Below are positions 32,590 to 38,251 of a stretch of 38,251 bases of DNA, piece after piece; position 1 is the first letter of the stretch; every line of letters starts with the position of its first letter. The DNA comes from HRBIN12 sp035762085. GTDB lineage: Bacteria; Actinomycetota; UBA4738; HRBIN12. The stretch spans positions 1 to 38,251 of the forward strand of contig DASTPT010000108.1 in the NCBI GenBank assembly GCA_035762085.1, given 5' to 3'. The translations under genes and the position numbers were made by a program. The notes under the pieces are model-generated. The model had not been told where the DNA came from. It searched no databases and was given only the letters and a program-made list of their open reading frames with translations.

Positions 32590-33516
32590 ATGAGCGAGAT
32601 GGACGAGGCGCGGGAGTTCGAACGGCACCGGTCTCGGCTCACCGGGATCGCCTATCGGATGGTGGGCAGCGTGAGCGAGGCCGAGGACATCGTGCAGGAC
32701 GCGTACCTGCGGTTCCATCGCGCGCTCGAGCAGGGCTCCGACATCGACGCCGTCGGCCCGTACCTGTCGCGGGTCACGACGCGCCTCGCGATCGACCACC
32801 TACGCTCGGCGCGGGTGCGCCGCGAGCAGTACGTCGGCACGTGGCTGCCCGAGCCGCTGGTCGCCGATCCGTCCGCCGATGCCGCGGAGCACGCGGAGAT
32901 GGCCGACTCCCTCTCGATGGCCTTCCTCGTGCTCCTCGAGAGCCTCACGCCGGTCGAGCGCGCGGTCTTCCTGCTGCACGACGTCTTCGGGTACAGCCAC
33001 GAGGAGGTCGCCGCGACCGTGGGCAAGACCGTGCCGAACACGCGGCAGATCGCGGCCCGTGCCCGTCGGCAGATCGATGCTCGCCGGCCGCGATTCGAGA
33101 CCTCCAGGGCGGAGCGCGACGAGCTCGCCCGTCGCTTCCTTGCCGCGGTCGGGGAGGGCGACATGGACGAGTTGGTCTCGCTGCTCGCCGAAGACGTGGT
33201 GGCGATCGGCGATGGCGGCGGCAAGGCACCCGCCGCGGCGACGCCCATCCACGGCGCCGAGCGCGTCGCCCGGTTCCTCGTCGGGCTGGGTCGGCAGATG
33301 GAGCGGCTCGGTCTCGAGATCCGTCCCGCCGACGTGAACGGCCAGCCGGGCGGGATCGCGCTCGACCGCGACGGGCGGATCCTCGGCGTCACCTCGTTCG
33401 AGATCGCGAACGGGCGCGTCCAGACGATCCGCTCGGTCGTGAACCCGGACAAGCTGCGGCACCTGGGCGAGGTCGGCGACTTCCTCGCGGTCGTGCGGGG
33501 CGAAGAGCCGGTCTGA
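32590..33516 (+). CDS. ECF41-family RNA polymerase sigma factor with fused SnoaL-like domain
   Basis: The 308-residue protein has sigma region 2 (about 11-76, AEDIVQDAYLRFHRA), a linker with WLPEP (85-89), sigma region 4 (about 112-165, LTPVERAVFLLHDVFGYSHEEVA), and a C-terminal SnoaL-like domain (about 170-300). The domain holds DGGGK (208-212) and NPDKL (285-289). WLPEP, DGGGK and NPDKL are the three hallmark motifs of ECF41, whose fused domain controls activity instead of a separate anti-sigma factor. The ATG lies four bases after the -10 of its own promoter. If that transcript starts downstream of 32590, the next in-frame ATG (fourth codon, 32599) is the true start. Confidence 0.95.
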   Translation: MSEMDEAREFERHRSRLTGIAYRMVGSVSEAEDIVQDAYLRFHRALEQGSDIDAVGPYLSRVTTRLAIDHLRSARVRREQYVGTWLPEPLVADPSADAAEHAEMADSLSMAFLVLLESLTPVERAVFLLHDVFGYSHEEVAATVGKTVPNTRQIAARARRQIDARRPRFETSRAERDELARRFLAAVGEGDMDELVSLLAEDVVAIGDGGGKAPAAATPIHGAERVARFLVGLGRQMERLGLEIRPADVNGQPGGIALDRDGRILGVTSFEIANGRVQTIRSVVNPDKLRHLGEVGDFLAVVRGEEPV

Positions 33517-33564
33517 ACCGACCGGTTGCCGCGCGGTGTTGCCTCGACGCTCCGAGCGCACCGC

Positions 33565-34461
33565 TCAGCCGCACCCCGAGCAGGCCGCCTCGCCGTGCGG
33601 CAGGATCGGCTCGAAGCGAACGAAGGCCTCGTTCCGCACACCCCGGGCCTCGAGGTAGTAGGTGAGCCCGTACGCCCGCTGGAACACGTCCTGCCAAAGC
33701 CCGGCGCCCTCGAGCGCCTCGGCGACCGCGCGCGCCCGATCCGTGCTGAGCTCGGCGCAGGCGCCGCCGAAGCCCTCGAGCCAGCCTCCGAGGGACCGCA
33801 CCGGCGCCTCGCCGGCCACGAGGAGCTCCTCGGCCGGCTGCGGGAGCCAGCGCGCGACCCGGGAGGCCTCGATCGCCCGCAGGAGCGCCCCGTAGCAGAC
33901 GGCGTACCTCGACGGGACGTACGCGCGGATCGAGCGATCGTCCCACGCTCGCGGGGGCAGCCACGACGCCGGATACGGCGGCCGCCAGGGGAAGCCGAAC
34001 ACTGCCTGCTCGGCGGTTCCCCGCGCGCGCAGCATCCGGACACCGTCGCGTGTGAGCCGCTGCTCGAGGAGACCCGTCGATGCCTGGTTCGCGCCCTCTG
34101 GCAGGTTCCCCTCACGCTGCCAGATCAGCCGCCCGTCCGCGTACACCCAGACCTGGTACCAGGTGGCGAAACGCCGGCCCTGGTAGTCGAGGATGAGCGT
34201 GCCGGTCCTCGGCCTGCTCGGCGTCGCTCCTTCGGGGGGCAGCCCGACGAACCCCACCCGCGCCGAGACGATGTCGCGGGGCGGGGAAGTGAGGGGCGTC
34301 CGGGTCGAGGCCGGCGGCTCGGTCGAGGTCGGGCTCGGGCTCCCTCTCGGCGTCGATCCGTACGGCCAGCCGGTCGTGACCAGCCAGACCGCCCCCAGGA
34401 ACAACGCGATCCCCACGACGCCAGCCCCGACGCGCTGGCTTCGGCCCCGATCCGGCTCCAC
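33565..34461 (-). CDS. Membrane-anchored hypothetical protein
   Basis: This is a 298-residue protein with one N-terminal helix (about 12-31, VGAGVVGIALFLGAVWLVTT), a Ser/Thr/Pro spacer (35-60) and an extracytoplasmic domain. The domain contains GTLILDYQGRRFATWYQVWVYADGRLIWQREG and TGLLEQRLTRDGVRMLRA, strings I have seen in uncharacterised proteins of Actinomycetota and Chloroflexota, and it ends CSGCG. Single cysteines also occur at VCYGALL and GGACAEL. No enzyme motif is evident. GTG is the assumed start, with CAGGAT six bases upstream as a possible -10. It converges on the ECF41 gene with a 48-base gap. Confidence 0.75.
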   Translation of the reverse strand: MEPDRGRSQRVGAGVVGIALFLGAVWLVTTGWPYGSTPRGSPSPTSTEPPASTRTPLTSPPRDIVSARVGFVGLPPEGATPSRPRTGTLILDYQGRRFATWYQVWVYADGRLIWQREGNLPEGANQASTGLLEQRLTRDGVRMLRARGTAEQAVFGFPWRPPYPASWLPPRAWDDRSIRAYVPSRYAVCYGALLRAIEASRVARWLPQPAEELLVAGEAPVRSLGGWLEGFGGACAELSTDRARAVAEALEGAGLWQDVFQRAYGLTYYLEARGVRNEAFVRFEPILPHGEAACSGCG

Positions 34462-34515
34462 CCGTCCATCCTGCGCCTCGGGCGGGCGCCCGACCAGGCC
34501 GCTCCAGGTCGTCCT

Positions 34516-35163
34516 TCAGTCGCGGCCCATCCAGGTGGCGACGTCCACCTCGTTGCCCTCGGCGTCCGCCAGCGTCCACCACGCGGGGGCGTTCTCGTCG
34601 CTCACGAGGCGGCCGCCGGCGTCGATCGCGGCGGCGACGCGTGCCTCGGCCTGGTCGTGGGGCACGAAGACGTCCACGTGGATGCGGTTGCGCTGCGGCC
34701 TGGGCGCGTCCATCTGCTGGAACCAGACCGACGGCCACCGGGCGTGCGGGTCGACGAGTTCCTCCCCGACCTGGCGGTACCCGAGGACGGCGCGCCAGAA
34801 CGGCAGCACCTCGGGTGCGACGAGCGCGTCGATCGCGAGGTAGACATCCTGGACGGCCGTCGGGTCGGCCTCGACGCCGAGGTCCCGCGCGGCCGTCGAG
34901 ATCTGCCGCGCGAGCTCCACGTCTCGCTCCGTCAGCCCGAGCACGTCGTGGGTGAACAGCCGTACGGTGACGCCTCCGTACCGCAGGTCGACGTCCGGGT
35001 GGTGGTTCGCGGCGTCCGCCAGCCGACCGATCGCCGCCACGAGCTCGACGCCCTTCGCGAACGACCTCGTGCGGAAGCGTGTCGACGCCCCGTCGCCGAG
35101 GACGCGCCAGTCGTCCATCCCCTGCGACTCGTGGAACTGGCGCGGGGTGATCTCTTCGCTCAT
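34516..35163 (-). CDS. Fusion of pterin-4a-carbinolamine dehydratase and glyoxalase-like (VOC) domains
   Basis: The 215-residue protein has two domains. Residues 3-95 are a pterin-4a-carbinolamine dehydratase-like unit: ITPRQFHESQGMDDWRVL, FAKGVELVAAIGRLADAANHHPDVDLRYGGVTVRLFTHD, with the typical HHP at 54-56 and a Thr-His pair later. Residues 104-213 are a VOC/glyoxalase unit: VYLAIDALVAPEVLPFWRAVLGY and RIHVDVFVPHDQAEARV, ending EGNEVDVATW. The first domain normally recycles a pterin cofactor or dimerises a transcription factor. The second binds a metal or a small ligand. The ligand of the fusion is unknown. No phenylalanine hydroxylase gene is nearby. The ATG has GAGGGAG at about 5 bases. 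Confidence 0.88.
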   Translation of the reverse strand: MSEEITPRQFHESQGMDDWRVLGDGASTRFRTRSFAKGVELVAAIGRLADAANHHPDVDLRYGGVTVRLFTHDVLGLTERDVELARQISTAARDLGVEADPTAVQDVYLAIDALVAPEVLPFWRAVLGYRQVGEELVDPHARWPSVWFQQMDAPRPQRNRIHVDVFVPHDQAEARVAAAIDAGGRLVSDENAPAWWTLADAEGNEVDVATWMGRD

Positions 35164-35251
35164 CGGCTCCCTCCGTTCGTGATCGGGATCGGTCGGATCA
35201 CGGGTCTTCGGGCGGGCCCAGCGAGCGCGTTTCCGCTGGTGGAAGGTTTGG

Positions 35252-35325
35252 TGGGCCCCCGGGGACTCGAACCCCGAACCTGCGGATTAAGAGTCCGTTG
35301 CTCTGCCAGATTGAGCTAGAGGCCC
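35252..35325 (-). tRNA. tRNA-Lys (CUU anticodon)
   Basis: On the minus strand the sequence begins GGGCCTCTAGCTCAATC. Acceptor GGGCCTC pairs with GGGGCCC (one T-G pair). The anticodon arm is CGGAC-TCTTAAT-CCG-like with anticodon CTT. The T arm is CGGGGTTCGAGTCCCCG. Discriminator A is followed by genomic CCA (35251-35249), so the 3' end is encoded. Confidence 0.95.
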
Positions 35326-35358
35326 GCCGCAGTGTAGCAAGCGGCGGGCGCTGTCTCG

Positions 35359-35433
35359 GGTGACCGAGGGGACTCGAACCCCCAGCCTCCAGGACCACAA
35401 CCTGGCGCTCTAACCACTTGAGCTACGGCCACC
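35359..35433 (-). tRNA. tRNA-His (GUG anticodon)
   Basis: On the minus strand acceptor GTGGCCG pairs with CGGTCAC. The anticodon arm is CCAGG-TTGTGGT-CCTGG with anticodon GTG. The T arm is GGGGGTTCGAGTCCCC. A G at 35433 supplies the extra G-1 opposite discriminator C, the identity element of tRNA-His. CCA is not encoded. It lies 33 bases upstream of tRNA-Lys on the same strand, so the two are probably one transcript. Confidence 0.95.
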
Positions 35434-35499
35434 ACGTGCGACTCGATTGTACCGGCCGGGGTTGGGGCGGTTGCCCGTCGAACGGGGCATCGGGCATAC

Positions 35500-35515
35500 T
35501 TGAACGACCATTCAA
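35500..35515. promoter_or_regulatory. TetR-type operator-like palindrome over a putative promoter
   Basis: TTGAACGACCATTCAA is an inverted repeat (TTGAA, six bases, TTCAA) of the size and form bound by TetR-family repressors. CATACT at 35495-35500 may be the -10, with TTGCCC at 35471-35476 as the -35 (18-base spacer). A bound repressor would cover the transcription start of the aminotransferase gene. No TetR gene lies in the window. Confidence 0.5.
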
Positions 35516-35531
35516 ACATTGGGGAGATGAC

Positions 35532-36908
35532 ATGGCGTTGCGAGAGACGGTGGCCTTCGACCTGGAGCGGATCGACCGCCTGATCGAGGAGGAGGAGGCC
35601 AGGCTCGAGCCGAAGCACCGGGCATCGATCGAGTATCGGAAGACCGCCGAGCGGCACGTGGCGGGCGGCGTGGCCTCCAGCTGGCAGGACTCACCGCCGC
35701 ACGCGATCTTCGTCGAGCGCGGGCAGGGCAACCGCCTGTACGACATCGACGGCAACGAGTACATCGATTTCCACCTCGGCTACGGCGCGATGGTCGTCGG
35801 GCACGCGCACCCGAGGATCGTCGAGGCGATCGAGCGGGCCGCCCGGCACGGCACGCACTTCGCGCAGCCGACGCGCGACCTCGACGTGATCGGGGAGAAC
35901 CTCGCGGACCGGTTCGGGCTGCCGCTGTGGCGGTTCTGCAACTCGGGGACCGAGGCGACGCTCGAGGCCGTCCGGCTGATGCGCGCGAACACGGGGCGGG
36001 ATCTGATCGTGAAGATCGAGGGCACCTACCACGGGCACCACGACTCGCTGATGTTCAGCGTCGTCCCCGATCCCGAGAAGATCGGTCCCCGCGAGCACCC
36101 CGTGACCGTGCCCCAGGCGATGGGGCTGCCGCAGGCGTTCGCCGACCTGGTCCGCGTCGTGCCGTTCAACGACCTGGGCGGGGCGCGTCGGGCGTTCGAG
36201 GAGAACGAGGGCCGGATCGCCGGGATGATCGTCGAGCCCGCGATGATGAACTGCGGCGTCATCATGCCCGAGCCCGGGTACCTGCAGGGCCTGAAGGACC
36301 TCTGCCACGAGCACGGCGCATACCTCGCGTACGACGAGGTGAAGACCGGCGCCACGATCGCCTACGGCGGCGCCGTCGAGGCGTTCGGCGTGACGCCGGA
36401 CATCGTGTGCCTCGCGAAGGCGATCGGCGGCGGAACCCCGTGCGGCGCGATCGGCGCCACCGAGGAGCTGTTCGGGCCGGTCGTCCGCGGCGAGTACGAC
36501 ATGGCCGGCACGTTCAACGGCAACCCGCTGACGATGGCCGCCAGCCGCGCGACACTCACCGAGGTCCTCACGAAGGACGCGTACGCCACCTTCGAGGCGG
36601 TCGACGCCACGATGAAGGAGGGCCTGCGGGCCGTGATCGACGAGCTCCGGCTGCCCGCCTACGTGACCGGCATCGGCGCGAAGGGGTCCGTGATCTACTC
36701 GGCCACCCCCGTTCGCGAGTACCGCGACTCGATCGGCGTGGACGAGCGCATCACCTATCTCGCGTGGCTCTTCCAGCAGAACCGCGGCGTGTTCAAGTCC
36801 CCGTGGACGAAGCAGGAGACCTGGACGCTCTCGGTCTGGCACACGGACGAGGACGCGCGCCGCTACGTCGAGAACTTCGCGGAGTTCGCTCGGGCGATCG
36901 CCGGTTAG
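35532..36908 (+). CDS. Class III aminotransferase, glutamate-1-semialdehyde-2,1-aminomutase-like (copy 1)
   Basis: This 458-residue PLP enzyme shows DGNEYIDFHLGYGAMVVGHAHPRIV, the cofactor-phosphate loop NSGTEATLEAVRLMRA, IEGTYHGHHD, YDEVKTG (PLP-ring Asp) and the PLP lysine in LAKAIGGGTPCGAIG, with GTFNGNPLTMAA near the C-terminal part. It resembles HemL, but HemL is usually about 430 residues, and this copy has an extra N-terminal arm of about 30 residues. Location beside a paralogue suggests a catabolic or specialised transamination instead of tetrapyrrole synthesis. The ATG follows GGGGAGATGAC. A longer reading from 35418 would overlap tRNA-His and is rejected. Confidence 0.85.
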   Translation: MALRETVAFDLERIDRLIEEEEARLEPKHRASIEYRKTAERHVAGGVASSWQDSPPHAIFVERGQGNRLYDIDGNEYIDFHLGYGAMVVGHAHPRIVEAIERAARHGTHFAQPTRDLDVIGENLADRFGLPLWRFCNSGTEATLEAVRLMRANTGRDLIVKIEGTYHGHHDSLMFSVVPDPEKIGPREHPVTVPQAMGLPQAFADLVRVVPFNDLGGARRAFEENEGRIAGMIVEPAMMNCGVIMPEPGYLQGLKDLCHEHGAYLAYDEVKTGATIAYGGAVEAFGVTPDIVCLAKAIGGGTPCGAIGATEELFGPVVRGEYDMAGTFNGNPLTMAASRATLTEVLTKDAYATFEAVDATMKEGLRAVIDELRLPAYVTGIGAKGSVIYSATPVREYRDSIGVDERITYLAWLFQQNRGVFKSPWTKQETWTLSVWHTDEDARRYVENFAEFARAIAG

Positions 36909-36928
36909 CCGCGGCTCCCCGCCCGGCC

Positions 36929-36934
36929 TATGCT
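36929..36934 (+). promoter_or_regulatory. Putative -10 box for the second aminotransferase
   Basis: TATGCT lies 27 bases before the ATG at 36962, inside the 53-base gap after copy 1. It would allow separate expression of copy 2, though read-through from copy 1 is equally possible. Confidence 0.35.
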
Positions 36935-36961
36935 TCGGCCGTCCGAGCGGGGGGTGGAGGG

Positions 36962-38251
36962 ATGAGCGTCCAGATCGATACGGCCAGGGTCGAGCAACTG
37001 ACGAAGGAGCAGGTCGCGCTCCTGGCCGAGCGGTGGCCGCGCTCGCTGGCGTTCGCCGAGCGCGCGGGGAAGGCGCTGGCCGGCGGCGTCTCGTGCGCGT
37101 GGCACGCGCTCGATCCGTACACGCTGTACGGCGACCGCGGCGAGGGCGCGAAGCTCTGGGACGTCGACGGCAACGAGTACGTCGACCTGCACAACGGCTA
37201 CGGCGTGACGATCGTCGGCCATGCCCATCCGAAGGTGGTCGAGGCCGTGCGCCGGCGTGTGGCGCTCGGCACGCACTTCGCCCTGCCGACCGAGGACGCG
37301 GTCGTCGCGGCCGAGCACCTGCAGCAGCGCTTCGGGCTGCCGCTGTGGCGATTCAAGAACACCGGGACCGAGGCCACGATGGACGCCGTCCGCATCATGC
37401 GCGCCGCGACGGGGCGCGAGCTCGTGATCAAGGTGGAGGGCGCGTACCACGGCAGCGCGGACGGGCTGGCGTTCAGCTACTGGATCGACCCCGCCGAGGC
37501 CGGGCCGCGCGAGCGCCCGATGCCGGTCCCGAACACCGGCGGGATCCCGAGCGCCTACGCCGAGCCGCTGCGGATCGTCCAGTTCAACGACCTGGCCGCG
37601 GTCGAGCGGATCCTGGCCGATGAGGGCGGCCGGGTCGCCGGCATGATCCTCGAGCCGATCATGATGAACTCGGGCGTGATCCTGCCGGACGAGGGCTACC
37701 TGGTGTCGCTGAAGGATCTCCTGCACCGGCACGGCGCGCTCCTCACGTTCGACGAGGTGAAGACGGGGGTGACGATCTCGCCCGGTGGCGCGGTGGAGTG
37801 GAGCGGCGTCACGCCCGACCTCGTCACGCTCGCCAAGGCGATCGGCGGCGGCGTCCCGATCTCGGCGATCGGCGGGACCGAGGAGGTCATGCATGTCGTG
37901 GTCGACGGCACGATGGAACAGGAGGGCACGTTCAACGCGAACCCGCTGTCGGTCGCCGCGGCGCGCGTGGTCCTCGCCGAGATCCTCACGCCCGACGTCT
38001 ACGAGCGCTTCGAGGAGCAGGAGCGCGTGCTCGCGGGCGGGATCCGCGAGGTCGTCGAGCGCTACGACCTGCCCGCCACGGTCGCGTCGGTGCGATGCCG
38101 CGGCTCGGTGCACTTCCGCGTGGAGCCGGTCCGCGACTTCCGCGACCACGTCGCGACCGACGGCCCTCTGGCCCACCTGGCGTGGCTGTACCAGCTGAAC
38201 GGCGGCGTCTTCCCCCCGGCCGGCGACCCGTGGACGTTCTCGCTCGCGCAC
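36962..38251 (+). CDS. Class III aminotransferase, glutamate-1-semialdehyde-2,1-aminomutase-like (copy 2, partial at window end)
   Basis: The frame is open for 430 codons to the last base of the window with no stop, so the 3' end is missing. It mirrors copy 1 throughout: DGNEYVDLHNGYGVTIVGHAHPKVV, NTGTEATMDAVRIMRA, VEGAYHGSAD, FDEVKTG and the PLP lysine in LAKAIGGGVPISAIG, then EQEGTFNANPLSVAA. Identity with copy 1 looks to be roughly 45-50 percent by eye, so the duplication is old and the two have probably diverged in substrate. GGTGGAGGG precedes the ATG. The window ends within the final part of the small domain. Confidence 0.9.
   Translation, partial: MSVQIDTARVEQLTKEQVALLAERWPRSLAFAERAGKALAGGVSCAWHALDPYTLYGDRGEGAKLWDVDGNEYVDLHNGYGVTIVGHAHPKVVEAVRRRVALGTHFALPTEDAVVAAEHLQQRFGLPLWRFKNTGTEATMDAVRIMRAATGRELVIKVEGAYHGSADGLAFSYWIDPAEAGPRERPMPVPNTGGIPSAYAEPLRIVQFNDLAAVERILADEGGRVAGMILEPIMMNSGVILPDEGYLVSLKDLLHRHGALLTFDEVKTGVTISPGGAVEWSGVTPDLVTLAKAIGGGVPISAIGGTEEVMHVVVDGTMEQEGTFNANPLSVAAARVVLAEILTPDVYERFEEQERVLAGGIREVVERYDLPATVASVRCRGSVHFRVEPVRDFRDHVATDGPLAHLAWLYQLNGGVFPPAGDPWTFSLAH

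Noticed and set aside
35418..35531. Upstream extension of the first aminotransferase
   Set aside because: It would start inside tRNA-His and cross the promoter and palindrome. The ATG at 35532 has a purine-rich leader.
36905..38251. Long minus-strand open frame at the right end
   Set aside because: The plus strand here encodes an aminotransferase with all PLP motifs that runs off the window. The minus frame is Arg/His-rich with no motif.
1..38251. Mobile element, prophage or genomic island
   Set aside because: No transposase, integrase, terminal repeats or tRNA-associated direct repeats were seen, and codon style is uniform across the window.

Overview
The window is very GC-rich, densely packed chromosomal DNA that looks like a high-GC Actinomycetota, probably a lineage away from the well-studied genera. 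Supporting traits are a Streptomyces-type class I xylose isomerase, a ROK-family XylR, an ECF41 sigma factor, a PknB-like kinase, FHA-domain signalling, many GTG starts, and several start codons that sit directly after a -10 box. Class-level placement is inference. A high-GC Chloroflexota is the main alternative. I see no insertion sequence, prophage, CRISPR array or origin.

Left part (1-11300): a secreted subtilase (minus strand), a secreted protein with three ~60-residue repeats, a two-helix sensor-like membrane protein with no kinase, a tiny ORF, a geranylgeranyl-reductase-like flavoprotein, a secreted PhoX/DUF839-like protein, an alpha/beta hydrolase broken by one extra C, tRNA-Leu(UAG), two Gfo/Idh/MocA oxidoreductases and an SDR. 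Several convergent pairs abut or overlap by a few bases.

Centre (11293-24689): a D-xylose locus. A minus-strand cluster runs xylR (ROK), vanadium-haloperoxidase-like protein, CRTAC1/ASPIC-UnbV beta-propeller protein, M24-like protein, xylA, DUF4380/mutarotase-like protein, xylB. Most junctions overlap by 4-14 bases or leave 2 bases. Divergent from it is the ABC importer xylF-xylH-xylG. Xylose would enter through XylFHG, be isomerised by XylA and phosphorylated by XylB, with XylR controlling the divergent intergenic region. The three genes between xylR and xylA have no known place in xylose catabolism. They form the most unusual unit in the window: an anchored haloperoxidase with every catalytic residue at canonical spacing, a membrane-anchored propeller protein, and an M24 fold that has lost most metal ligands.

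Right part (24700-38251): a small membrane protein, a lipoprotein L,D-transpeptidase, a DoxX/DUF417-like membrane protein coupled to ornithine aminotransferase (rocD), and a signalling unit. That unit is an FHA-HTH regulator plus a Ser/Thr kinase with a discoidin-like extracellular domain, divergent from a PEPK-repeat membrane protein. Next come a small hypothetical gene, an NAD-dependent epimerase divergent from an ECF41 sigma factor with two matching ECF41 promoters between them, a hypothetical anchored protein, and a pterin-dehydratase/VOC fusion. Last are tRNA-Lys(CUU), tRNA-His(GUG) and two adjacent glutamate-1-semialdehyde-aminomutase-like class III aminotransferases. The second of these runs off the window end.
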